From Verrucomicrobiota bacterium (GTDB lineage Bacteria > Verrucomicrobiota > Verrucomicrobiia > Limisphaerales > J093), in the NCBI GenBank assembly GCA_022710935.1, contig JAKLFY010000013.1, forward strand, positions 1 through 64,000: a DNA stretch of 64,000 bases, read 5' to 3'. The notes under the pieces are model-generated. The model made no database searches and had not been told where the DNA came from. It was given only the letters and a program-made list of their open reading frames with translations. Positions within the stretch are counted from its first letter, which is position 1, and each line of letters starts with the position of its first letter. The position numbers and the translations under genes were made by a program. Below, in pieces: positions 52,248-61,407 of the stretch.

Positions 52248-54272
52248 ATGCCCATCCTCCGCAGACTGCTCATCCCGATCGCCCTGTGCCTCCTGGCAGT
52301 CCAATCGCCCAGCGCGGCGTCCCCCGACCTCCCGGGGCGGCTCGAACGCGGGAACAGTTTCCTTGGCATTCACTTCGATTTTCACGCCGGTCCCGATTGC
52401 ACCGAAATCGGCAGGAACACGACACCCGCAATGATCGAGAACATCATCGATCAGGTCCGCCCGGATTACCTCCAGATCGACTGCAAAGGCCATCGCGGCC
52501 TCAGCAGCTATCCGACGCGGGTGGGAAATGGGGCGCCCGGGTTTGTGGGCGACCCGCTCCGCGTCTGGCGCGAAGTCACCGCGCGGCGCGGCGTTTCCCT
52601 CTATATGCACTACTCGGGCGTGTGGGACAGCGAGGCCATCCTGAAAGACCCGACATGGGCTGTCATCAATGCCGATGGCACGACCAACGCCAATGCCACG
52701 TCCTTCTTCGGCCCGTACGCGGACGCGCTGCTCATCCCGCAACTGCGCGAACTGGCCGGTGACTACGGAGTCGATGGCGCCTGGATCGACGGCGAATGCT
52801 GGGCCTCGATGCCCGACTACAGCCCGGCGGCCCTGGCGGCGTTCCGGGAACACACCGGCATCCAGGATGTGCCGCGCAAGCCCGGCGACCCGCATTGGTT
52901 CGAGTTCCTCGAGTTCCATCGCGACGCCTTTCGCCAGTACCTCCGTCGTTATATTGCCGAGGTGAAGCGCACCCATCCCCGCTTCCAGTTGTGCAGCAAT
53001 TGGGCCTACACCGACCACATGGCCGAGGCGGTCAACGCGCCGGTCGACTTTCTGTCCGGCGACTACTCTCCCGAAGACAGCGTGAACTCGGCCCGGCTCT
53101 CGGCCCGCTACCTGGTCCGCCAGGGAAAACCGTGGGACCTCATGGCCTGGAGCTTCTCGCGCAAACCGGGCAAAGACGGCGCGTCGCAGAAATCGGCTCC
53201 GCAGCTTCAGCGCGAGGCGGCCGTGGTCGTTGCCCTGGGCGGCGGTTTCCAGGCCTACTTCAAACAGAGACGCGACGGCTCGATTTTCGACGATCAGATG
53301 CCGGTCATGGCGGAAGTGGCCGAGTTTTGCCGCGCCCGCCAGACGCTCTGCCATCGGGCCGAGCCGGTGCCTCAGATCGCGCTCCTGCTTTCGACCGGGG
53401 GCCATTACCGGAGAATCAACGGACTGTTCAACCGGGATCTGGCCCGCGTCAGCGGCACCTTGCAGGCGCTTCTCGAAGGCCAGCACTCGGTTGAAGTGGT
53501 CGGCGAACACATGCTCGCGGGCCGGATGGCGGAGTACCCCCTCATCGTGGTCCCGGAATGGGAGTACCTGGATCCACCCTTCCGCGCCGACCTCTTGGGC
53601 TATGCCAGAGCTGGCGGCAGCCTGTTGCTCATCGGCCCCCAGACCGCCGCCATGTTCCTGGCCGATCTGGGTGTGTCTCCCGAGGGCAACCCCTCCACCG
53701 AACTGTCTCATCTCAGGCATGCCGACGTTTCGGCGCCGCTCAAGGGCCCGGCTCAACGCGTCAAGCCTGCCGAGGGAAGCCAGGTCTTGGGAGGCCTGCA
53801 ACCAACGGCCAGCGTCCAAACCGACCCCGCGCCCGCCGCAACCGTCGCTCGTCTGGGCAAAGGCAGGATCGCAGCCACGTGGTTCTGCCTGGGCCAGGCC
53901 TACGCTGGCGCGCGCAACGAAGCGGTGCGCCGCTTCATGCGCGACCTGGCGCGTGAGCTCTTCCCGGAACCGATGGTCGAGGTGAGGGGCTCGACCGATG
54001 TCGACGTCTGCGTCGCCCGCAAAGATGGCAGGCTGTTGGTGAACCTTGTCAACTCCTCCGGACCGCATCAAAGCGAGCCGATCGTCGATTCCATCGCGCC
54101 CGTTGGCCCGCTCGAAGTCGTCATCCGCATGGCCACGCAGCCCGCCCGGGTCAGTCTCGAACCGGGCAACCGCCCGCTGCCATTCGAGCACCGCGACGGT
54201 CAGATCCGCCTCACGGTTCCGAAAGTGGACATCCATGACGTGATTCTGGTCGAACCCCCGCCTCAGCGGTAA
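52248..54272 (+). CDS. Exported glycoside-hydrolase-like protein
   Basis: ATG at 52248 gives a signal peptide (MPILRRLLIPIALCLLAVQS) and 674 residues. The N-terminal 330 or so look like a TIM-barrel hydrolase (GIHFDFHAGPDCTEI, RPDYLQIDCKGHRGLSSYP, DYGVDGAWIDGECWASM, where the Asp/Glu near residue 180-186 could be catalytic). The middle (about 390-480, LVVVP-like LIVVPEWEYLDPPFRADLLG) resembles a beta-galactosidase trimerisation or GATase-like domain. A beta-sandwich follows. It could be a GH29- or GH42-like enzyme; the exact family is uncertain. AGGA 10-13 bases before the ATG is a ribosome binding site. Confidence 0.75.
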   Translation: MPILRRLLIPIALCLLAVQSPSAASPDLPGRLERGNSFLGIHFDFHAGPDCTEIGRNTTPAMIENIIDQVRPDYLQIDCKGHRGLSSYPTRVGNGAPGFVGDPLRVWREVTARRGVSLYMHYSGVWDSEAILKDPTWAVINADGTTNANATSFFGPYADALLIPQLRELAGDYGVDGAWIDGECWASMPDYSPAALAAFREHTGIQDVPRKPGDPHWFEFLEFHRDAFRQYLRRYIAEVKRTHPRFQLCSNWAYTDHMAEAVNAPVDFLSGDYSPEDSVNSARLSARYLVRQGKPWDLMAWSFSRKPGKDGASQKSAPQLQREAAVVVALGGGFQAYFKQRRDGSIFDDQMPVMAEVAEFCRARQTLCHRAEPVPQIALLLSTGGHYRRINGLFNRDLARVSGTLQALLEGQHSVEVVGEHMLAGRMAEYPLIVVPEWEYLDPPFRADLLGYARAGGSLLLIGPQTAAMFLADLGVSPEGNPSTELSHLRHADVSAPLKGPAQRVKPAEGSQVLGGLQPTASVQTDPAPAATVARLGKGRIAATWFCLGQAYAGARNEAVRRFMRDLARELFPEPMVEVRGSTDVDVCVARKDGRLLVNLVNSSGPHQSEPIVDSIAPVGPLEVVIRMATQPARVSLEPGNRPLPFEHRDGQIRLTVPKVDIHDVILVEPPPQR

Positions 54273-54376
54273 TGCCTTCTCTTTTGTCATGCGTGTCGAA
54301 CAAGAAATGGGGAGTTGGCGACAATGCGGGATTTGCAGGTGAATGTCGTGGGGTGAGAGCGGTCCACACAACCTGA

Positions 54377-55138
54377 ATGCTCTGGCTTTGCGGATTCGCG
54401 TTCCTGGCCGGGTTCGTCGACTCGGTGGTCGGCGGCGGCGGCCTGATTCAGATACCGGCTCTGCTGCTGTTTCTGCCTCCGGAGCAGGCGGCGGTGGTTC
54501 CCGCTGTCTTGGGCACAAACAAGCTCTCGTCGATCTGCGGCACCGGGATGGCACTCGCCCAGTATGCGAAGCGGATCGCGATTCCGTGGCGATCGATGCT
54601 TCCCGCGGCGGTCGTCGCCTTGGTTCTCTCGTTGGCAGGGGCGCGCACGGTATCGATTCTGAGCGCGACGGTTCTCAAGCCGCTGGTTCTGGTGCTGCTG
54701 ATTGCGGTCGCGGTTTGTACATTCGCTCGAAAAGACCTGGGGCGGCTCCATGCCCCTCGTTTTGCGGCCCGGCATGAAGTCTGGATCGGCCTCCTGATTG
54801 GGGCCGTGATCGGTTTCTATGATGGCTTCTTCGGGCCTGGCACAGGCAGTTTTCTGATCTTCCTCTTCGTCGGCTTGCTTGGATTTGATTTTCTGACGGC
54901 CTCGGCGAGCGCGAAGGTGATCAACCTGGCCACGAATCTTTCTGCCGTGGTTTACTTTGCGGCCACCGATCGCATTCTCTACGGGTACGCCGTGCCGATG
55001 GGGGTCTGTAATCTTCTCGGTTCCATTCTGGGCGCGCGGATGGCGATGTGGAGGGGCAACCGGTTTGTGCGCTGGTTTTTCCTGGTCGTGGTTGGCGCTC
55101 TGATCCTCCGCTACGGGTGGGAGGTGGTCGCGCCCTAG
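54377..55138 (+). CDS. TSUP family transporter (TauE/SafE-like)
   Basis: A 253-residue membrane protein with about eight predicted helices. Its start MLWLCGFAFLAGFVDSVVGG with GGGLIQIPALL and the second half copy GFYDGFFGPGTGSFLIFLFV are the two pseudo-symmetric pore motifs of the TauE/SafE (TSUP) family. Members export or import sulfite, sulfoacetate or other small sulfur-containing anions across the inner membrane. No sulfur gene is adjacent, so the substrate cannot be set here. Confidence 0.92.
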   Translation: MLWLCGFAFLAGFVDSVVGGGGLIQIPALLLFLPPEQAAVVPAVLGTNKLSSICGTGMALAQYAKRIAIPWRSMLPAAVVALVLSLAGARTVSILSATVLKPLVLVLLIAVAVCTFARKDLGRLHAPRFAARHEVWIGLLIGAVIGFYDGFFGPGTGSFLIFLFVGLLGFDFLTASASAKVINLATNLSAVVYFAATDRILYGYAVPMGVCNLLGSILGARMAMWRGNRFVRWFFLVVVGALILRYGWEVVAP

Positions 55139-55202
55139 CACGCATGTTCCTGACCCGACCGGTGGCCTCCCACGCCCCCCGTTTCGGGAGGCTACGTGAC
55201 CG

Positions 55203-55544
55203 TTACCGGTGCCAGCGTCCCGGCCACCCGGGGTGCGGACGATGGTGATGGTGGTGACGCGGCCAGGGCGCGACAAGCATCGGGCGACACACGGGAACCG
55301 GTCGATACACAACCACGGGCGGCGGCGGGCATAGCGGCACCGGCGCGAACACAGGGGCCGGGACGACCATCGGCGCCGGCATAGGAGGCGCCACCACGAC
55401 CGGAGGCACATACACGGGGGCGGGGTATTGCACCGACACACCCACCGGAACGGGAAGGTGCACCGACACACCGAAGGAGACGCCTGCCATGGACGTCACA
55501 CATGCGATCCCAGACATCAGACCAATGATCCAAACCCTTTTCAT
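55203..55544 (-). CDS. Pro/Val-rich exported protein with a His-rich C-terminus
   Basis: ATG at 55544 has AAAGGA about 7 bases upstream and gives 113 residues with a signal peptide (MKRVWIIGLMSGIACVTSMA). The mature part is dominated by Pro and Val (APVYVPPVVVAPPMPAPMVV, PLCPPPPVVVYRPVPVC) and ends in a His-rich tail (PRHHHHHRPHPGWPGRWHR). It is a low-complexity protein, perhaps envelope-associated or metal-binding. I do not recognise a family. It is convergent with the TauE/SafE-like gene. Confidence 0.65.
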   Translation of the reverse strand: MKRVWIIGLMSGIACVTSMAGVSFGVSVHLPVPVGVSVQYPAPVYVPPVVVAPPMPAPMVVPAPVFAPVPLCPPPPVVVYRPVPVCRPMLVAPWPRHHHHHRPHPGWPGRWHR

Positions 55545-55654
55545 GCATTTTCCTTTCTCAGAAGCTCCACCATGGAACTTCGCGAGGTTCGACGCGAACT
55601 CCCTTGGCGCCATCCATTGAAAAAGACAATGGAGCGTTCGATCGGGTGCGGGGC

Positions 55655-55892
55655 TAACCCGCATGTTTCACACCCCGTCGGTGCACATGGCGGTCAGACT
55701 TCGCGAGAGAACTGCTAGGCGGGTTAGAAAGCAAAACCGCGCCCGAGGGCAGGGCGGGAACTACGCAACAGAGCGTCGCCGCACCGGCGAGGTTTCGGAA
55801 ATCCCTCGAACCTCATTTTCCCCTGTGCGGGCGCGGTTTTGCCACCTAGCCCGGTTACGGTTCCTCGCGAAGCCTATGAAATAGCCGGGCTA
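55655..55892. mobile_element. MITE-like palindromic element candidate
   Basis: The element is 238 bp. Its ends TAACCCGCATGTTTCAC (55655-55671) and ATGAAATAGCCGGGCTA (55876-55892) are imperfect inverted repeats (about 12 of 17). A perfect 15-bp inverted pair GCAAAACCGCGCCCG (55731-55745) and CGGGCGCGGTTTTGC (55828-55842) lies inside. No transposase frame is evident. The right end contains the stop codon (55890-55892) of the ceramidase-like gene. Confidence 0.5.
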
Positions 55893-57284
55893 AGGGGTCC
55901 GCAGGTCAGTCACCATGGCGGTGACGCGCGCGACCAGATTGTCTTCGACGCTCGTTTGGAACGGGCCGTAGAAGCCGTAGTAGATCATCGAGGAGTCGCT
56001 CTCGTATCCGCCCTCCTTGATGAGACGGGCGGTGGGGATGTAGCACGGCACCTCGTAGGCATAGCCGACCGGCCACGGATTGTCGTTGGCCAGGAGGCGC
56101 TTGAACCGGCGCGCATAATCCACCACGACTTCGCCACCCATCACGACGAATGTGAGGTCATCGCCGAACCGGAGGATCGACACCGGCAGCGGCACGGCGC
56201 GCGGCAGCGGCTCGCCTGCGTCGAGCCGCTTCAAGTACGCCTGCGCGCGCTGTCGGATATGCACATCCGCGCTCCGGGCGTCCGCCTCGAGTCTGTCCCT
56301 TCCGGGTGGATCAACCAGGGGCAGTTCCACCTCCGCGTAGGCTGTCTTCATCGTCCCCCGCACAGGGCGCATCGGGCCATTGAGCACGGTCAGGATCGCT
56401 CCTGCCAGCTCGACGCCATGGCGCTTGGCATGGACCAAACGACCGCGCGGCGACGGGTCTGAATCGGCCCCCATCCCCGTCAGGTAGATTGCCATTGTTC
56501 CCGGATGCAGCTCTTCGAGATGCTGGCGAGCGTAGCCCATGTATTCCCCCGACACCACGTACCAGTCGTCGTCCCCGCGAACGCTCGTGCCGTGGCAGGC
56601 GTAGCCAAACACAATCGCCCGTGTCGCGCCATCGGCCCCCTTGACGCGGAGCACCGGAACATCCCAGTCCACCGGCCCGTCGGGATTGTCGCCGAACACC
56701 ACGTGATCGCCCTTGTACACCCGCCGATTCATGGCGAACGTGGCGCGGCCCGATCCGTATTCGAGCGCCGCCGGCTGGAGATCGGCGAGGGCGGCGCCGA
56801 CCACCTCGATCAGCGAGTCGCGCAGACGGGCGCTGTACTGCTGGATGCGCTGGCGTTCATCGGCCGAGGGCTGCGCCATATCGATGAGCGTTGCCTCGAT
56901 CACGGGTGCAGAGTGCGTATGGCTCGAAACGACGGCGACCGCGCCGGGCGGGACTTCATGCCGGTGCGCCAACTCCTGCAGCACCGGCTCCATGAAAGCC
57001 CGGCTGACCTCGCAATTGTCGAGCGCGACGAATACAAAGCGGTCGCCCGCCGGATTCCGCAACGCCATCGCCTGGACCACCAGCGGATGATCCACCGTGT
57101 CGGCCGGCCGGTTCCGCCCGGCATAGCCCGCAAGACGAATGGGCACCTCGGGCGTGATCTCGCGCACCGCCAAGCCGACCTCGAGGCCCGGCGGTTCCGC
57201 GCCCAGACCCGACGTCATCGCCAGAACCAACCCGCAGGCGAGCCACCGGCGGACGCGCCCCTTCAAGACATGGTGCATCATCAT
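55890..57284 (-). CDS. Neutral/alkaline non-lysosomal ceramidase-like protein
   Basis: ATG at 57284 (MMMHHVLKGRVRRWLACGLV) gives a signal peptide and 464 residues. Family features are GLAVREITPEVPIRLAGYAG, VFVALDNCEVSRAFMEPVL, AVVSSHTHSAPVIEATLID, AIVFGYACHGTSVRGDDDWY and YVVSGEYMGYARQHLEE, which fit the zinc-dependent ceramidase fold. Members hydrolyse ceramide-like or other amide substrates, and bacterial relatives are often of unknown substrate. Its stop codon lies in the terminal repeat of the palindromic element. Upstream, the spacer to the pseudopilin gene contains a long inverted repeat. Confidence 0.8.
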   Translation of the reverse strand: MMMHHVLKGRVRRWLACGLVLAMTSGLGAEPPGLEVGLAVREITPEVPIRLAGYAGRNRPADTVDHPLVVQAMALRNPAGDRFVFVALDNCEVSRAFMEPVLQELAHRHEVPPGAVAVVSSHTHSAPVIEATLIDMAQPSADERQRIQQYSARLRDSLIEVVGAALADLQPAALEYGSGRATFAMNRRVYKGDHVVFGDNPDGPVDWDVPVLRVKGADGATRAIVFGYACHGTSVRGDDDWYVVSGEYMGYARQHLEELHPGTMAIYLTGMGADSDPSPRGRLVHAKRHGVELAGAILTVLNGPMRPVRGTMKTAYAEVELPLVDPPGRDRLEADARSADVHIRQRAQAYLKRLDAGEPLPRAVPLPVSILRFGDDLTFVVMGGEVVVDYARRFKRLLANDNPWPVGYAYEVPCYIPTARLIKEGGYESDSSMIYYGFYGPFQTSVEDNLVARVTAMVTDLRTP

Positions 57285-57367
57285 AAGCCCTGGACCTTTC
57301 GCTCTTTGTGTGCCACGCAGACAACCATGCCCCTGCGCGCCGGGCAAACTCTTTCCGAGACACCTGA

Positions 57368-57431
57368 CCCGGAAATCTCACCAGTGGGGCGGTCGCGGCA
57401 TTCCTGACGGTCCGTGGGTGAGATTTCCGGG
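57368..57431. repeat. 15-bp inverted repeat in a divergent spacer
   Basis: CCCGGAAATCTCACC (57368-57382) pairs perfectly with GGTGAGATTTCCGGG (57417-57431) over 15 bp with a 34-nt centre. It lies between the ceramidase-like and pseudopilin starts, which are divergent, so it could be an operator, an RNA hairpin or a remnant of an inserted element. Confidence 0.7.
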
Positions 57432-57499
57432 GCGCCGGTGGGCGAAAAACTGCGTGACGGGGGGGCTTTGGCCGTTATATTAGGGGCAATCAGCACCTT

Positions 57500-58249
<750 letters not shown>

Positions 58250-58301
58250 CCGAGGCAGGCATCGCCCCGACCGCACGCCCCACACACAAGAGAGTCGTCC
58301 C

Positions 58302-58955
58302 ATGAACCTTGATTCTCGGAGGGCCAAGGTCTGCGAGGCCTTGATTGATGACGATGATTGTCTCGAAACAGGCGCTGCCCCGCGACCGCGCAAACGCTTC
58401 AACCTGAGGCCCGCTGAGGTGCGCACATCTGACAGAGTTGCTCGGGCGCGAGCGTTCTCGACAACGCGAAGCGTCTGGAGTGCGGTGCTTCAGCACCGCT
58501 TTGCGTGGGACGTGACCGCCCCTCATCGTGGAAAAGCGGCGGCAAACCGCCGCACTCCAAATCGCTCTCCGACTTCTCTTCCTCTCCTCCTCGCGTGTCT
58601 GGCGAGCCTCACAGTCCTTGTCCTGTCCGGCTGCGGGAAGGGAGACAGCGGCGCGATCGAGGTGACACCTCCGAAGGAGGCCGCATCCACCCTCGAACAG
58701 GCTTTCCATCAGGCCCCCGCCCCCGTTCAGGACGAGGTGCGCCAGATTTCAGAGGCCATGCGGCGCGGCGAGTACGACAAGGCTGTAATGTCGCTCCAGG
58801 CCGTCAAGGAACAATCGAATGTCACACTCGAACAGGGAATGGCCGTCCACGGCGCAATGGTGTCGATGGAAAGCCAGCTCATCCAGGCCATCCAGTCGGG
58901 CGACCAGAACGCCCTGCGCGCCTACGAGTTGCTCCGCGCCTTGAAACGGAATTAG
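58302..58955 (+). CDS. Putative lipoprotein with a repeat-derived N-terminal extension
   Basis: The frame runs from ATG at 58302 for 217 residues, but the recognisable lipoprotein signal (SLPLLLACLASLTVLVLSGC, lipidated Cys111) starts only near residue 92. The intervening DNA includes an 84-bp repeat at 58476-58559. There is no other ATG in frame after the repeat. Either an insertion displaced the original start or the true start is an unusual codon after 58560. The mature part is short, helical and Glu/Gln-rich (STLEQAFHQAPAPVQDEVRQ, LQAVKEQSNVTLEQ). I do not recognise its function. Confidence 0.55.
   Translation: MNLDSRRAKVCEALIDDDDCLETGAAPRPRKRFNLRPAEVRTSDRVARARAFSTTRSVWSAVLQHRFAWDVTAPHRGKAAANRRTPNRSPTSLPLLLACLASLTVLVLSGCGKGDSGAIEVTPPKEAASTLEQAFHQAPAPVQDEVRQISEAMRRGEYDKAVMSLQAVKEQSNVTLEQGMAVHGAMVSMESQLIQAIQSGDQNALRAYELLRALKRN
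58476..58559 (+). repeat. GGAGTGCGG double-hairpin element
   Basis: TGGAGTGCGG (58476-58485) and CCGCACTCCA (58550-58559) are perfect 10-bp inverted ends. Two hairpins lie inside, GCGGTGCTTCAGCACCGC at the left and GCGGCGGCAAACCGCCGC at the right. A single-hairpin version is at 43636-43662. The element lies inside the 5' part of the lipoprotein frame. Confidence 0.85.
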
Positions 58956-58974
58956 GGGCCGTCAGCCCGCCCCC

Positions 58975-59135
58975 GGAGTGCGGCACCCGGCCTGCAAAGA
59001 TGCGGACCCATGCTGTAGGCCGCATGCCCCCGCGCGGCGCAAGGGTGGACATCGGTGCAGACGCCGGGTCGGGCGACCCGGCCTGCAAAGATGCGGACGG
59101 AGGTTGGAGGCCGCGTCCTGCGCGCTGCATTTGGT
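58975..59135. repeat. Hairpin-rich dispersed element, degenerate copy C
   Basis: A related hairpin GCCGGGTC/GACCCGGC occurs at 59063-59082 (loop GGGC). A 21-bp direct repeat beginning CCCGGCCTGCAAAGATGCGG occurs at 58986-59006 and 59077-59097, and a GCATTTGGTTG end motif at about 59127-59137 resembles the terminal repeat of copies A and B. The left end is not clearly preserved. It lies between the lipoprotein and the Gfo/Idh gene. Confidence 0.6.
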
Positions 59136-59170
59136 TGCGCGAATCGGCTCGGCCGTTCTAGACTCCGCCC

Positions 59171-60376
59171 ATGAATCAGCCTTCCATCGTGCACGCGATG
59201 CCGCGCCGCACGTTCCTTGCCACTGCCGCTGCCGCAGGCACCTTCACCATGCTCAAACCGTCCGCGGCCCTGGCCGATCCCAACAGCGTCCTCGAGATCG
59301 GTCTCATCGGCTGCGGCGGACGCGGCGGTTGGATTGCCGACCTCTTCGTGCAAACCGGCAAGTATCGACTGGTGGCTTGCGCCGACTATTTCCAGGACCG
59401 CATCGATGCCGTGGGCGATAAGTTCAAAATCGAGACCGCCCGCCGCTATGGCGGCCTGTCGGGTTATAGGCGCCTGCTCGAGAGCAAGCTGGATGCGGTC
59501 GTGATCGAGACGCCCCCCTATTTCCACCCCGAGCAGGCCGCGGCGGCTGTCGACGCCGGCAAGCATGTCTTCTTGGCCAAACCGATCGCCGTGGACGTGC
59601 CCGGGTGCCTGAGCATTGGCGAGTCGGGCAGGCGCGCCACGGCGAAGAAGCTGGTGTTCCTGGTCGATTTTCAAACGCGCGCCAACGAGCTCTATCGCGA
59701 GGCCCTGCGGCGAGTGCGCCAGGGCGACATGGGGCGGGTCGTCATGGGCGAGGCCCATTACCCGTGGTCATCGGGCGGACGCGACCTGCCGCCCGCGTCG
59801 ATGGAGGAACGGCTGCGGCGCTGGTATCACGTCAAGGAACTGTCGGGCGATTTCATTGTCGAACAGGCCATCCACGCGCTGGATGTCGCCACGTGGATCA
59901 TCGACGCCGATCCGGTGCGGGCGCTGGGATTGGGCGGCCAGAAACTGCGTCCGCACGGGAGCATCTGGGACCATTTCTCCGTGAATTACCTCTTTGCCAA
60001 CGATGTGCCGCTCTCGTTCACGTGCGTCCAGACCATCCCGGAAATGAAGGATGAGATCGTCGCGCGGGCTTACGGGTCCGAGGGTTACATCGACACCGAC
60101 TACTTTGGCAGTGTCTGGATTCGGGGGAACGAGCCGTTCACGGGAGGCAGCACGGGCAATCTGTACACAACCGGCGCTCAGACGAATATCCACGAGTTTC
60201 ACCAGTTCATCACCCAGGGCACATGCGACAATCCCACCGTGGCCCCGTCCGTGCGGTCCAACCTCACCGCCGTCCTCGGTCGGGAAGCCGGCTATCAGGG
60301 AGGCGAACTGACCATGGCCGAACTGGTGCGTGAGAACAGGAAACTCGAATTGGATTTCCGCGGACTCAAGAGCTAG
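59171..60376 (+). CDS. Gfo/Idh/MocA family oxidoreductase with Tat signal
   Basis: The 401-residue protein starts with a Tat-like signal (PRRTFLATAAAAGTFTMLKP) preceded by MNQPSIVHAM. The Rossmann domain has LEIGLIGCGGRGG, and the family's lysine motif is HVFLAKPIAVDVPG. Members of the Gfo/Idh/MocA family oxidise or reduce sugars or inositols with NAD(P). The Tat signal implies folding with its cofactor before export to the periplasm. It opens a three-gene same-strand cluster with small spacers (40 and 22 bases), probably an operon for exported carbohydrate processing. Confidence 0.9.
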   Translation: MNQPSIVHAMPRRTFLATAAAAGTFTMLKPSAALADPNSVLEIGLIGCGGRGGWIADLFVQTGKYRLVACADYFQDRIDAVGDKFKIETARRYGGLSGYRRLLESKLDAVVIETPPYFHPEQAAAAVDAGKHVFLAKPIAVDVPGCLSIGESGRRATAKKLVFLVDFQTRANELYREALRRVRQGDMGRVVMGEAHYPWSSGGRDLPPASMEERLRRWYHVKELSGDFIVEQAIHALDVATWIIDADPVRALGLGGQKLRPHGSIWDHFSVNYLFANDVPLSFTCVQTIPEMKDEIVARAYGSEGYIDTDYFGSVWIRGNEPFTGGSTGNLYTTGAQTNIHEFHQFITQGTCDNPTVAPSVRSNLTAVLGREAGYQGGELTMAELVRENRKLELDFRGLKS

Positions 60377-60416
60377 CCAGGCGCGCGATCAGACCAATCC
60401 ACAACACAATCCTGAT

Positions 60417-61385
60417 ATGAAACTCACTCGTCGTTCGTTCGTGAAAGGAGCGGTAATGACCTCGACCGGCGCCGCCTGGGCGTTGACCTCCCCCGGGGCC
60501 GGCCGGGCGCACGCCGCCCCCGCGGCCACCGGCAGCGCAAGCGACATGCCTCGAGGGAAGATCGGCAACCTCGAAATCAGTCGGTTGCTGCTCGGCGGCA
60601 ACCTGCTCACGCATTACACCCACAGCCGCGACTTGCGTTACGTCTACAACCTCGCCGCCCATTACAACACCGACGAGAAGATTATGGAAACGCTCGCCCT
60701 CGCCGAGGCCCACGGCGTCAACACCCTCTCGATGCACGATCCCCCCCACCCGATGTCCGTCCTCAAACGCTACCGCCGCGAGCGCGGCGGCAAGATCCAG
60801 TGGATTCTTTGCACCACCGCCCCCGTCGAGCCCGACATGGTCAAGTACAGGCACGCGGTCGAAGGACTGGTCAAGGACGGCGCCGACGCGATCTATCTCT
60901 GGGGCGTGCATGGCGACGCCCTCACCAACGCCAGCCGCATCGATCTCATCGCCAAAGCTGTCGATGTGGCCAAGTCCCTGGGCGTCCCCTCGGGCGTGGG
61001 CGCCCATGCACTCGATGTCATTCAGGAATGCGAGAAGAACGGCGTGCAGGCCGATTTCTACGTCAAAACGTTTCATCACCACAACTACCCGACCGGCCCG
61101 AAGCCCGAGGAGTTGAAGGCGGCGTACAGCGAGTTCCCAGGCTACTGGTGCAAGGGCCCGACGGAAACCGCGGAGTTCATGAAGACGGTGCAGAAACCCT
61201 GGATCGCCTACAAGGTCATGGCGGCAGGCGCCATCCCCCCGGCCGACGCCTTCAAGTATGTCTTGAACAACGGGGCTGATTTCGTCCTCGCAGGCATGTT
61301 TGATTTCGAGATCGCCGAGGACGTCCGCGTCTTCCGCGATACCCTGGCGGCCATCCCCGAGCGCCCCCGCCCCTGGCGGGCGTGA
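60417..61385 (+). CDS. Tat-exported aldo/keto-reductase-like protein
   Basis: ATG at 60417 begins a Tat signal (MKLTRRSFVKGAVMTSTGAA), giving 322 residues; the open frame upstream (from 60330) overlaps the previous gene's end. The mature protein starts with RGKIGNLEISRLLLGGNLL, as in aldo/keto reductases, and looks like a TIM barrel (ADAIYLWGVHGDALTNASRI, VPSGVGAHALDVIQECEKNG, FYVKTFHHHNYPTGPKPEEL, PWIAYKVMAAGAIPPADAF). The catalytic Tyr/Lys pattern of the aldo/keto reductases is not clear, so it may be a divergent member. It probably works with its neighbours on an exported sugar. Confidence 0.78.
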   Translation: MKLTRRSFVKGAVMTSTGAAWALTSPGAGRAHAAPAATGSASDMPRGKIGNLEISRLLLGGNLLTHYTHSRDLRYVYNLAAHYNTDEKIMETLALAEAHGVNTLSMHDPPHPMSVLKRYRRERGGKIQWILCTTAPVEPDMVKYRHAVEGLVKDGADAIYLWGVHGDALTNASRIDLIAKAVDVAKSLGVPSGVGAHALDVIQECEKNGVQADFYVKTFHHHNYPTGPKPEELKAAYSEFPGYWCKGPTETAEFMKTVQKPWIAYKVMAAGAIPPADAFKYVLNNGADFVLAGMFDFEIAEDVRVFRDTLAAIPERPRPWRA

Positions 61386-61407
61386 CCGGTGACAACCACG
61401 TCTTCCC

